A DNA stretch of 31,980 nt. It comes from Bacteroidales bacterium UBA3754. GTDB lineage: Bacteria; Bacteroidota; Bacteroidia; Bacteroidales; UBA1715. The stretch spans positions 1 through 31,980 of the forward strand of contig DFGI01000023.1 in the NCBI GenBank assembly GCA_002371705.1, in the 5' to 3' direction. The position numbers were made by a program, and so were the translations under genes. Shown here in pieces: positions 7,410 through 16,426 of this stretch (positions are counted from its first letter, which is position 1; the number at the start of each line of letters is the position of its first letter). The notes beneath the pieces are model-generated. The model was not told where the DNA came from, did no database searches, and saw only the letters and a list, made by a program, of their open reading frames with translations.

Positions 7410-7457
7410 AATTAAAAAACGAAAAAAAAGATTGTTAAACATAAAAACAAAAAGACA

Positions 7458-10400
7458 ATGAAAAATTTTACAAAATTACTAATCACATTGTTGGCGGCAT
7501 TCTGTTGCACGCTGAACGCTGTTGCTGCCTACGACGGCACACCTGTTACGCCAACGAAGATTAACGGCAATTATGCTGATTATGGTCTTTCTGCCGATTA
7601 CGATGGTTACTATGTTATCTCAACGGCTGAAGAACTGTACGGCTTTGCCGATTGGGTGAACAAAGGTACTACGGCGGCCCGTTCTGCCAAAAGTGTTCTT
7701 ACTGCTGATATTGTGGTGAATGAAAATGTGCTTACCTCAGAAGGCGAACTCAACGGAGACGGTAGCGACTTTGTCGCATGGACACCAATAGGTACATCTT
7801 CATATAGTTACTATGGTATATTCGACGGTAACGGTCACACTGTTAGTGGATTATATTTTAATAATTCATCAACTGACAATGTCGGTTTGTTTGGCTATTT
7901 CACTAGCCAAAGTTCGGTTATTAAAAATGTAGGTGTGTTAGACTCCTATTTTAATGGTAGAAATTATGTTGGTGGTATTTGTGGGTATATCGGTTTTGCC
8001 TCAATAATAAATTGCTATAATGCAGGAACTATCAGTGGGAATAGTTACGTTGGTGGTATTGTTGGTGGTAATGTTTATACATGCACCATAACCAGTTGTT
8101 TCAATTTGGGAAAGATTAGTGGTTCTTCTTTAGTTGGCGGTATTAACGGTTCTAACAAGAGTGCCACTTACAACAGCAATTTTGTTTTGACAGGCAGTGT
8201 TTCCTCTGCCAATGGCGGTACATTTGCCACTGCCGAAGAATTTGCAAGTGGCAAGGTAGCATATTTACTCAATAGTAACAATTGGTACCAAAATCTCAAA
8301 ACACCAGCCGACCTTGTTCCTGTTCTTGACCCTACTCACGCCAAGGTTTGGCTTGGTTGTGGCGGCATTTATGTTAATGACCCTACGGAAGCCCCTCACT
8401 CGATGGTTGACGGAATATGTTCTGTCTGCGGTTATGCAAATGCCCCAACTCTTATTGATGCACAAGCGGCAGAGAACTTACACATTTCAACAGATTATGT
8501 GGGCTATTATGCTATTGCAAACACAGGACATCTTTATTGGTTTGCTGATAAGGTAAATGATGGTGCTACAAGTAGCAAAGGTGTTCTTATTGCCGATATT
8601 GTAGTGAACGAAAACGTGTTGACCGACGATGGCGAACTCAATGGTGATGGTTCTGATTTTATACCATGGACTCCGATAGGGAAAAGTGGTAATACTTTTG
8701 TTGGAACTTTCGATGGAAATGGTCACACCATCAGTGGTTTATATTGTAACACTCCATCTACTAACTATGTTGGATTGTTCGGCTATGCATACAGGGGTGG
8801 TGTTATAAATCTTGGTGTTATTGATTCATATTTTTCAGGACAACAGTATGTAGGAGGTATCAGTGGCTATGGGGGGTATATAACCAATTGTTACAATAAA
8901 GCAACAGTTGTTGGCAGTGAATGGTATATAGGCGGTATTTGTGGAGATTATGGAACAATTACAGATTGTTACAATATGGGTAATGTAACAGGTAGTAGTG
9001 CTACTGGCGGAATTTGTGGGCACGATTGTCGGATAACAAATTGTTATAATACAGGTGCGGTTACATCTAGCGGCGGTAGTGCAGGTGGTATTAGTGGCAG
9101 TAGTGGGGCTACATCAATTATTACGAATTGCTATAATACTGGAACTATTACAGGTGGGTCGAGTATTGGGGGTATTTGTGGAGTGCAACGGACCCATGGT
9201 ATTACGAATTGTTATAATCTTGGAACAATTACAGGAAATTTAAAAGTAGGTGGTATTTGTGGTGATTTTTCTAGTAGTGAACCAATATCAGGTTGCTACA
9301 ATACTGGTATAGTAGAGGGTAATTCTAATTTTCAGTCGATTTGTGGAATAAATGATGGGAATATAACAAATTGCGTATATTTGGCAGGTTCGGTCGCCGA
9401 TAGAGATGCGGTGGGACTTACCTCTGCGGAATTTGCCAGTGGCAAGGCCACATTTATTCTTAATGGCAGCACAACCAGTGGCAACCTTGCGTGGTATCAA
9501 ACTATTGGCGAAGACGCCATGCCTGTGTGGGACAATACCCATGGTAAAGTATATGGCACGTCGCCTTGTGCTTCTGCATTTAGTAACGACGGAAGCAATG
9601 CGGTTAAGGAACACGACTATCATTCGGGAATATGCTCACATTGTGGTGAATATGAACCTGCCACGCTTGTCGATGGTGTATATCAGATAGCCAATGTGGG
9701 GCAACTCTATTGGTTTGCTGATTTGGTCAATGGCGGAACTGCTACTGCTAAAGGCGAACTTACAGCCGATATTGTGGTGAATGAAAATGTATTGAACAAT
9801 GATGGCACGCTCAATGGTACACCAAGCCGTGTATGGACTCCTATTGGTACGGAAACCAATATGTTCAAAGGAACGTTCAACGGAAACAACCATACTATAA
9901 GTGGATTATATACGGATTATGGTTATTATATTGGTTTGTTTGGCTATGCAAGTAACGCTACAATAAGTAATGTCGGTGTTGTTGATTCATACTTGTCTGG
10001 TAGCGGAAATTACGCTACTTCAAGTTATACTGGTGGAATTTGCGGTTATGCCGTAAGTACCACAATAAATTTATGCTATAACGAAAGTTTTGTCCGTGGA
10101 TATACCAATATAGGTGGAATTTGTGGTTATATATGGAATACTACAATAAGTAATTGCTACAATATGGGGGCAATTACATCGGATAATTTTACTGTTGTTA
10201 TTAAAGCCTATGTTGGTGGAATTTATGGCTTTGTTAATTCACAACATTCCTCTTACGTAAGCAATTGTTATAACGCTGGTGTCGTACGGGGTGGTCATGA
10301 TGCTGCTAATATTGGATCTATTGGCGGTAATGTCGGTTCCAACACACATATAACCAATTGTTTTTACCTTGTTGGCGGTGCGGCGACTGAGAGCGGTAGG

Positions 10401-13400
10401 GTGCAAAAAGGTATCGGAGCCTCTTCGCTGACAGAAACAACAGCTGACGAACCAGGAAAAACAGACCCGTTTAACTCAATTTTTGATGTTCATAGCGGTA
10501 GATTGACCTATTTGCTCAACGGCAGTGTAAATGCTGGAACCACCTGTTATCAAACTATAGGGACCGATGACCGTCCTACGTGGGATGATTCGCACGGCTT
10601 GGTGTATGAATCGTCGCCGTGTCCGTTCAGCAACAATTCCGACGGAGTAGCCGAACACCACTACGACGAATTCGGGCAATGTACCATTTGTGGTGTTATT
10701 AAACAACCTGCGTTGGTTACCGAAGAAAACCATGTTGATTTAGCACTTGGCGAGGAATATATTGGCTACTATGCCATTGGCGATGCTATAGAGTTGCTTA
10801 GTTTTGCCGCAATGGTCAACGAAGGCAATACCGACATTAAAGGTGTTCTTGTGGCTGATATTGAGCTAAACGAAAACGTGTTGAACAACGATGGCACACT
10901 CAATGGCACTCCAAGCCGTGAATGGACTCCTATTGGTACGGAGGCAAACGCATTTGCAGGTATCTTCGACGGTAACAATCACACCGTGAGCGGTTTGTAT
11001 TTTAGTAACGATATCGCCGCATCATATCCAACGGGCGGTGTTTATATTGGATTGATTGGTTATGCCTCTGGTGCGCTTATTACGAATGTTGGCGTTCTTG
11101 ACACTTATTTTTACGGAAATAGAACTATTGGTGGTATTTGTGGTGGGGCATTTGAACATACTGAAATAAATAATTGCTACAGTAAAGGAACAATTTCTGG
11201 TGATGCCACTATTGGTGGTATTTGTGGATATGCTCAAACATCGAACATAACTCAATGTTACAATGACGGTGTTATTGATGTCGGGTATTCTGTCATTGGA
11301 GGTAGTGCGTGTATTGGAGGTATTGTAGGTGCCACTTCTTCTGCTGCCATTGTGTCGGATTGTTACAATGCAGGGTCTATTACTTCCCGTCGTGATTGGA
11401 CGTACGTTGGTGGTATTGATGGTTCGGAAGGCATTGTGTTAAGTTGTTATAATGTTGGCACCATTTCAGGTATTTATAGTGTCGGGGCTATCTGTGGAAC
11501 TAAAGGTGGTACGCAAAGCAATTGCTTTTATTTGGAAGGGTGTGCCATAGATGAAGAAAAGGGTGTGCAAAATGGAATTGGATCAACATCGGATGAACCC
11601 ATTGCCGATGAATGGAGAGAATGTACAATGGCTACACTCCAAGATTTTGCCAATGGTGTGGTTACGTATCATTTGAATAATGGAAAGAGCGAAGGCGACA
11701 TTGTATGGTATCAAACCATTGGCAGTGATGATTTCCCTGTTTGGGACAGCTCTCACAAAGTGGTGTATGCTTCGTCTCCGTGCCATACCGATTATAGTAA
11801 CGCCGAGGGTGCGGAAAAACCTCATAATTGGGAAAACGGACAATGTACTGTTTGTAGAGAATATCAGCCGGCCACATTGGTTACCGAAGAAATTTACGGC
11901 GAGTTAAGTCTTTCCGAAGAACATATTGGCTTTTATGCCATAGGCAATGCAGGGCAACTCTATTGGTTTGCTGAACTGGTTAATGGCGGCACTACTGACG
12001 CCAATGGTGTCCTTGTTGCCGATGTTGTGGTGAACAAGAATGTTCTTACTGCAGAAGGGAAACTGAATGGCGATGGTAGCAACTTCAAATCTTGGATTCC
12101 AATAGGTTATTACGAAGGTACTACATATCAAGGTGTTTTCGATGGTAATGGTCATACAGTCAGCGGATTGTATTTCTCTGACACCTATGCGGCTCAATAT
12201 GGTCATGGTATGCATGTAGGTTTGTTTGGTATGGCTGGTGGCAACGGAACAACAATTAAAAATCTTGGCGTAGTTGATTCATATTTTAGAGGATATACCT
12301 ATATAGGATCTATTTGTGGAAGTTTTGGGCAAGGGTCAATAACAAATTGTTATAATGCGGCAACACTTTCTGCTTGTGATGGCGGTAGCCGAGTTGGTGG
12401 TATTTGTGGAAATTCATACAAATCTGTAATAGAAAATTGCCACAATACGGGGTTGGTAGGCGAAAGTGAAAACAATGAAGAAATATGGTATGGTGGAATC
12501 TGTGGTTATGCAGAGGAAAATTCCATGTTCAGATATTGCTATAATACTGGAACTATTTCTGCATCTGGAACAACTGGAGGTATTTGTGGTTTTGTAAAAA
12601 ATTCAAATGTATCCAAATGTTATAATATAGGGACAGTTACTACGAGAGGTAACGGCAGATATTCTTCAAGAGAAAATTTTGGAGGAATTAGTGGTACTAT
12701 TAACAACGTAACTATTGAAAACTGTTATAATGCTGGCTATATAAATACAGTGGCAACAAGTGGAATCGGTGGTATTAGTGGATATGCAACAAATAATTCA
12801 TCTATAATAAATTGCCATAATATAGGAACAATTAAAAATTCTAACAAACTTGTTGGTGGCATTTTGGGAGATGATTATGGGAATACAACTATCATTAATT
12901 CTTATTATCTTGAAGGTTGTGCGATGGATGGTTTGGAAACAATTCAAAACGGAGTTGGTGCTTCTCCTGCTGGCGAAATACTTGCCGATGTCAATGGAAA
13001 GACTATTTCAGCTACAGCAGAAGAATTTGCAAGTGGTAAAATAGGTCTATTGCTTAATAGCGAGGACAACAACGCTTGGTATCAAACCTTGTTCTCGGAT
13101 GCTTCGCCAGTGCTTGATTCAACCCACAATAAAATTACTGGCTATGTTGAAGGTGTTGACATACAAACAGTATATGGTGATTTGTTAATTGGTGCGGATT
13201 ACGAAATTGCTGAAAACAAAATATTAAATATTCCTGCCGATGCTACGGTTACAACTACAGGCGATGCGGTAATTACCAACAATGGCACGATTGTTTGCAA
13301 TGGCTCAATAGCTGGAAATAATCTTATGGGCGAGGGTAACTTTACCTATAACCAATATGCAGAATCTGATATTACGCTTAACACGGATAGTTACGCATAC

Positions 13401-16268
13401 AAAGGTTCAGAGTTCACACTTGCCGATGGATTGGATGTTACTATTTCTCGTGAATATTGTGGCAAAACCTTCACGTTCGATGATGCCTACACCACGGTTT
13501 CATACGAAAACAACCGAAATGTGACAACCGAAGGAAAGGTTTCGTGGACTAACTCTGTTACTTCCAATGTGATAGAAAGAACATTCGTTATTGAGGCTCG
13601 CACACTTACTGTAAGTAACATTGTGGCAAATAGTAAAGAATATGACGGAAACACCGTAGCCGAAGGTTCATTCGTTCCTGTTGGAATAGTCGAAACTGAC
13701 GAAATATCCGTTTCCTACACGGCAAACTTCGCCGATAAGAACGCTGGCGAAAACAAAGCCGTTACGTTCAATTTTGCAAAATCAGGTGCCGATGCGGATA
13801 ATTATGTGTTTGCAAACGAAACCGATGAGGTGACTGCCGACATTACACCTAAAGCAATTGCAATCAGCAATATAGTCGCTTCAAGCAAAGAATATGACGG
13901 AGATGCTGTTGCGGAAGGAACATACTCGTATGTCGGAGTACTTGAAAATGACGATGTTGAGATTTCTTATACTGCAAGTTTTGCCAACAAGACTGTAGGA
14001 ACTGACAAACCTGTTACGTTCAATTTTGAAAAATCAGGTGCCGATGCGGAAAATTATGTGTTTGAAATTGAATCAAACGAGCCAAAGGCAAACATTACCG
14101 CTAAAACTCTTACGCTCAGTGATTTTGTTGCCAGTGATAAGGTTTACGACGGGACAACCGAGGCTACCAACGGCGCATTTGCCGACAACCGTGTCGCAGG
14201 CGACGAACTTGAATTTACGTTTGACTACGAGTTTGAAACAGAAAATGCTGGTGATAATATTTCTGTCATCTTCAGCAATATAGCAGTCAGTGGTGTCGAT
14301 GCGGAGAACTACGAACTTGCCACGCTCGAGGGTACGGCAAAGGCAACCATTTCGCCAATCACCGATGAGGTTGTGGTAACTGTGGAACTTGCCAACAAAT
14401 CTATTGACTACGACGGCGAACAACACGAATACACCGCAGGCGAGGCATGGACAATCACATCGAGCCATCCGCTCTACAACGCACAGCAGTACATTGCCGA
14501 ACTTGAAATGGGCGCTGAAACAGTTCAGGGAACCGATGCGGGCGAATATGCGTTCGGTTGGTCTTCGGATTCGTTCGAAAACGATAATGCGAACTTCACG
14601 ACCGTCCGTTTCGATGTAACCGACGGAGCTTTGGTAATCAACAAGATAGATGGCGTTCAAGTAACAATTGCTGGTGTCCGCGATACTGCAATGTACGATG
14701 GCGTAGCACATACAGTTGAAGGCTTTGCGTTCTCGGCAAGCAACGCTTTGTATAAGGAAACCGACATGGTGAACAACGGTTTGGCTGCAACAGCTACGCA
14801 GACTGAGGTCGGCGAAACAAAGATGGGCTTGATGGCTGCGAACTTCGCCAACGTGAGCCGCAATTTCAGCAATGTGACATTCTCGGTTGAGGACGGTGGC
14901 ATTGTGGTGGAACCAAAGAACGACGTGGTGGTAACCATCACCGAAAACAGCGGAACGGTAACGTATAATGGCGAGGGACAAACTGTAAGCGGTTACGCAT
15001 TCGCTTCAAATACAGAACTTTACAACGAAACGGATTTTACGTTCAACGGCGTTGCCGAAGCAAAAGGAACGGCTGCTGGAACGTATGAGATGAACATTTC
15101 CGCTGAAGATTTTGAAAACACCAATGCGAACTTCACCGATGTGACGTTCATGGTGGTTGACGGTACGCTTACGATAGAAAAATCAACTGTAACGCCGAAT
15201 ATGCCTGAATTGTCAATCGAAACACACATGTTGAAACTTACTTACGTTGAATTGCCAGAAAATTGGGCTTGGGAGGATGAAACCCTCGGTTTGGTTGAAG
15301 GCGAAAACGAGGTCGTTGCAAACTATGTGGGTGCCGATGCGGGCAACTACACAACCGAGAAAGTTACAATCGTCATCACCCGTCTTGCTTGTCAGCACGA
15401 TGGAGAGCACGTGATTTTGGGCGCGAAGGAGGCAACTTGCACGGTTGACGGCTATACTGGCGACCTCAGTTGCTCAATATGCGGTTTGGTTTACGAACAA
15501 GGATCGGTAATTCCTGCCCTTGGTCACACCCACGGCGAGCCTGTGGAAGAAAACCGTAAGGAACCTACTTGTACTGTCGCAGGTTCGGTTGACTCCGTTG
15601 TGTACTGTACAATCGACGGCGAAGAAATCAGCCGTGAAACGTATGTGCTTCCAATGCTTGAACACGTTGCAGGCAAGAAAGTTGCCGAAAACTATGTAGC
15701 ACCAACGTTCACCGCAGTAGGTTCAGTTGATTCGGTTGTATATTGTACAATTGGTGGCGAGGAATTGAGCCGCGAAACGTTCGAATTGCCAATGCTTCAG
15801 AAGACAATCGAAAAGATTGAAATCCTTTCAATGCCGAAGACAGAATATGTTGTTGGCGAGGACATCGACATCACTGGTGCAAAGATTTCGGTTACGTTCA
15901 ACGACGGTTCTGTTGAGGAAATCGACCTTACAAACGAAATGTTGAGCGGTTTCGACAATACGCTTGTTGCAGAGCAGGACATCACCGTAACGTATCTCAC
16001 ATTCACCACCACAATTCGCGTGACGGTGAACGAGAAGACGGCAGTTTCCGACATTGCAACTGATGCTACGTCAATCTACGCATACGGTCACACAATCGTG
16101 GTTGAAACAGCGTCATTCATTGGTAAGGACATAATGGTTTACGACATCAATGGTCGCATCGTCGCCAAAGTTTCGGCAAGCGACGAACGTACCGAAATCA
16201 ACGTGCCACGCACAGGTGTGTATGGCGTACGGATAGAAACAGTTTCTGCAACCGTTATGATTCGATAA
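7458..16268 (+). CDS. Giant GLUG/YDG/MBG-repeat surface protein with T9SS sorting domain
   Basis: The 2936-aa product starts with a Sec signal peptide (MKNFTKLLITLLAAFCCTLN, probable cleavage after AVA near 25). Residues 30-1900 hold five modules. Each opens with a LYWFADLVNGG...ADIVVNENVL...WTPIG...FDGNGHTISGLY core, then several GLUG motifs of the form VGGICGY...ITNCYNTGTITG, and four junctions end in HxYxxGxCxxCG. Residues 2049-2300 carry three YDG repeats (SKEYDG, SKEYDG, DKVYDG). Residues 2304-2576 carry three MBG-like repeats (YDGEQHEYTAGEA type). Residues 2644-2780 are a Cys/His-rich repeat, 2782-2860 a Big_3-like Ig domain, and 2864-2936 a T9SS type-A-like sorting domain (VYDINGRIVAKV...VPRTGVYGVRI). 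GLUG proteins are usually adhesin-like; the role here, probably cell-surface binding, is inference. No catalytic domain was seen. No own promoter is apparent within 100 nt. Confidence 0.92.
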   Translation: MKNFTKLLITLLAAFCCTLNAVAAYDGTPVTPTKINGNYADYGLSADYDGYYVISTAEELYGFADWVNKGTTAARSAKSVLTADIVVNENVLTSEGELNGDGSDFVAWTPIGTSSYSYYGIFDGNGHTVSGLYFNNSSTDNVGLFGYFTSQSSVIKNVGVLDSYFNGRNYVGGICGYIGFASIINCYNAGTISGNSYVGGIVGGNVYTCTITSCFNLGKISGSSLVGGINGSNKSATYNSNFVLTGSVSSANGGTFATAEEFASGKVAYLLNSNNWYQNLKTPADLVPVLDPTHAKVWLGCGGIYVNDPTEAPHSMVDGICSVCGYANAPTLIDAQAAENLHISTDYVGYYAIANTGHLYWFADKVNDGATSSKGVLIADIVVNENVLTDDGELNGDGSDFIPWTPIGKSGNTFVGTFDGNGHTISGLYCNTPSTNYVGLFGYAYRGGVINLGVIDSYFSGQQYVGGISGYGGYITNCYNKATVVGSEWYIGGICGDYGTITDCYNMGNVTGSSATGGICGHDCRITNCYNTGAVTSSGGSAGGISGSSGATSIITNCYNTGTITGGSSIGGICGVQRTHGITNCYNLGTITGNLKVGGICGDFSSSEPISGCYNTGIVEGNSNFQSICGINDGNITNCVYLAGSVADRDAVGLTSAEFASGKATFILNGSTTSGNLAWYQTIGEDAMPVWDNTHGKVYGTSPCASAFSNDGSNAVKEHDYHSGICSHCGEYEPATLVDGVYQIANVGQLYWFADLVNGGTATAKGELTADIVVNENVLNNDGTLNGTPSRVWTPIGTETNMFKGTFNGNNHTISGLYTDYGYYIGLFGYASNATISNVGVVDSYLSGSGNYATSSYTGGICGYAVSTTINLCYNESFVRGYTNIGGICGYIWNTTISNCYNMGAITSDNFTVVIKAYVGGIYGFVNSQHSSYVSNCYNAGVVRGGHDAANIGSIGGNVGSNTHITNCFYLVGGAATESGRVQKGIGASSLTETTADEPGKTDPFNSIFDVHSGRLTYLLNGSVNAGTTCYQTIGTDDRPTWDDSHGLVYESSPCPFSNNSDGVAEHHYDEFGQCTICGVIKQPALVTEENHVDLALGEEYIGYYAIGDAIELLSFAAMVNEGNTDIKGVLVADIELNENVLNNDGTLNGTPSREWTPIGTEANAFAGIFDGNNHTVSGLYFSNDIAASYPTGGVYIGLIGYASGALITNVGVLDTYFYGNRTIGGICGGAFEHTEINNCYSKGTISGDATIGGICGYAQTSNITQCYNDGVIDVGYSVIGGSACIGGIVGATSSAAIVSDCYNAGSITSRRDWTYVGGIDGSEGIVLSCYNVGTISGIYSVGAICGTKGGTQSNCFYLEGCAIDEEKGVQNGIGSTSDEPIADEWRECTMATLQDFANGVVTYHLNNGKSEGDIVWYQTIGSDDFPVWDSSHKVVYASSPCHTDYSNAEGAEKPHNWENGQCTVCREYQPATLVTEEIYGELSLSEEHIGFYAIGNAGQLYWFAELVNGGTTDANGVLVADVVVNKNVLTAEGKLNGDGSNFKSWIPIGYYEGTTYQGVFDGNGHTVSGLYFSDTYAAQYGHGMHVGLFGMAGGNGTTIKNLGVVDSYFRGYTYIGSICGSFGQGSITNCYNAATLSACDGGSRVGGICGNSYKSVIENCHNTGLVGESENNEEIWYGGICGYAEENSMFRYCYNTGTISASGTTGGICGFVKNSNVSKCYNIGTVTTRGNGRYSSRENFGGISGTINNVTIENCYNAGYINTVATSGIGGISGYATNNSSIINCHNIGTIKNSNKLVGGILGDDYGNTTIINSYYLEGCAMDGLETIQNGVGASPAGEILADVNGKTISATAEEFASGKIGLLLNSEDNNAWYQTLFSDASPVLDSTHNKITGYVEGVDIQTVYGDLLIGADYEIAENKILNIPADATVTTTGDAVITNNGTIVCNGSIAGNNLMGEGNFTYNQYAESDITLNTDSYAYKGSEFTLADGLDVTISREYCGKTFTFDDAYTTVSYENNRNVTTEGKVSWTNSVTSNVIERTFVIEARTLTVSNIVANSKEYDGNTVAEGSFVPVGIVETDEISVSYTANFADKNAGENKAVTFNFAKSGADADNYVFANETDEVTADITPKAIAISNIVASSKEYDGDAVAEGTYSYVGVLENDDVEISYTASFANKTVGTDKPVTFNFEKSGADAENYVFEIESNEPKANITAKTLTLSDFVASDKVYDGTTEATNGAFADNRVAGDELEFTFDYEFETENAGDNISVIFSNIAVSGVDAENYELATLEGTAKATISPITDEVVVTVELANKSIDYDGEQHEYTAGEAWTITSSHPLYNAQQYIAELEMGAETVQGTDAGEYAFGWSSDSFENDNANFTTVRFDVTDGALVINKIDGVQVTIAGVRDTAMYDGVAHTVEGFAFSASNALYKETDMVNNGLAATATQTEVGETKMGLMAANFANVSRNFSNVTFSVEDGGIVVEPKNDVVVTITENSGTVTYNGEGQTVSGYAFASNTELYNETDFTFNGVAEAKGTAAGTYEMNISAEDFENTNANFTDVTFMVVDGTLTIEKSTVTPNMPELSIETHMLKLTYVELPENWAWEDETLGLVEGENEVVANYVGADAGNYTTEKVTIVITRLACQHDGEHVILGAKEATCTVDGYTGDLSCSICGLVYEQGSVIPALGHTHGEPVEENRKEPTCTVAGSVDSVVYCTIDGEEISRETYVLPMLEHVAGKKVAENYVAPTFTAVGSVDSVVYCTIGGEELSRETFELPMLQKTIEKIEILSMPKTEYVVGEDIDITGAKISVTFNDGSVEEIDLTNEMLSGFDNTLVAEQDITVTYLTFTTTIRVTVNEKTAVSDIATDATSIYAYGHTIVVETASFIGKDIMVYDINGRIVAKVSASDERTEINVPRTGVYGVRIETVSATVMIR
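7560..13140 (+). repeat. Five tandem GLUG modules (intragenic repeat array)
   Basis: Module starts lie near 7560, 8460, 9670, 10720 and 11880, each about 0.9-1.3 kb. Modules 1, 2 and 5 share NVLT..GELNGDGS; modules 3 and 4 share NVLNNDGTLNGTPSR, and their DNA is nearly identical over about 54 nt (9810-9863 and 10893-10946), including an exact TGGACTCCTATTGGTACGGA. Individual GLUG units are about 22-30 residues long with a GGTGGTATTTGTGG core. Confidence 0.85.
13600..14370 (+). repeat. Three YDG-domain repeats
   Basis: Each unit of about 85 aa has the pattern (A/T)ISNIVASSKEYDG, AEGTYSYVG, an NKTVGTDKPVTFNF-like strand and SGADAENYVFE. Units 1 and 2 contain a 51-nt segment (13761-13811 and 14013-14063) differing at only two bases, which points to recent duplication or gene conversion. 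Confidence 0.8.
14370..15190 (+). repeat. Three MBG-like repeats
   Basis: Units of about 90 aa start near 14370, 14650 and 14920. Each begins VxVTIxxxxxxxxYDG or YNG, then a TVxGYAF-like strand, LYNETD, AGTYEMNISAEDF and NANFTDVTF...DGTLTIEK. They resemble the bacterial MBG (mucin/surface-protein associated) domains found after YDG repeats in secreted bacterial proteins. Confidence 0.65.
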
Positions 16269-16276
16269 TGTTAATC

Positions 16277-16306
16277 TGTAGAGACGCGATTAATCGCGTC
16301 TCTACA
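16277..16306. repeat. 30-bp perfect palindrome after the first giant gene
   Basis: TGTAGAGACGCGATT followed directly by its exact reverse complement AATCGCGTCTCTACA, with no loop. It lies 8 nt after the stop codon. The length and perfection suggest a REP-like dispersed element or a protein-binding site; in RNA it would be a strong hairpin but has no T-run. Confidence 0.85.
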
Positions 16307-16333
16307 ACATCAATCCGTGAAAATAATCAGTAA

Positions 16334-16366
16334 GGCTGCCACGAAAGTGGTGGCCTTTTTTGTGCG
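16334..16366 (+). terminator. Terminator of the first giant gene (33-bp duplicate, copy 1)
   Basis: Stem GGCTGCCAC / GTGGTGGCC with a GAAA tetraloop (two G-T pairs), then TTTTTT at 16356-16361 and GTGCG. The 33-nt sequence is repeated exactly at 16983-17015. Confidence 0.85.
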
Positions 16367-16393
16367 TATGGCGGTGGCATGAATAAAAACTCG

Positions 16394-16401
16394 TATCTTT
16401 G
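16394..16401 (+). promoter_or_regulatory. -7 promoter element of the first ORF6N gene
   Basis: TATCTTTG followed by C matches TAnnTTTG. It lies inside the longest frame of the gene, so the ATG at 16379 would be upstream of transcription start; this favours the Met codons at 16427 or 16433. No clear -33 box was seen. Confidence 0.6.
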
Positions 16402-16426
16402 CATTGTAACTAATTATAAAAGGTTA

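Larger units (their letters stand above)
6492..7457. other. About 960-bp non-coding region rich in hairpins and dispersed repeats
   Basis: No ORF here has convincing coding character. Short minus-strand frames at 6781-7405 run through the repeats and show no family features. The region contains the SulP terminator, TAATGCACAA-type low-complexity tracts near both ends, two TAATGCCGTTAGG palindromes, three copies of a TGTAAC repeat family, two further terminators, a 13-bp hairpin and one good promoter; each is listed separately. The density of short repeats resembles a spot where small mobile or REP-like elements have accumulated. Confidence 0.6.

Noticed and set aside
7248..7415. 55-codon frame starting MKYCNSLSMSKLN
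   Set aside because: It runs through a strong terminator and then a low-complexity repeat, and has no recognisable features; more likely non-coding.
8900..9330. CRISPR-like regular DNA repeats (GGTATTTGTGG / AATTGTTATAAT)
   Set aside because: The spacing of 60-90 nt reflects GLUG units in an intact reading frame; repeats are imperfect and there are no cas genes.
14073..14981. 302-codon open frame on the minus strand
   Set aside because: Entirely antisense to the MBG/YDG repeats of the giant gene, with no family features and Cys/His/Arg-rich composition typical of shadow frames. The same applies to long antisense frames at 5366-6055, 18606-19349 and 23275-24057.
16379..16426. Upstream start codon giving a 196-aa first ORF6N protein
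   Set aside because: A -7 promoter element at 16394-16401 lies within these codons, so they are probably not transcribed; the Met at 16427 or 16433 precedes the conserved domain.
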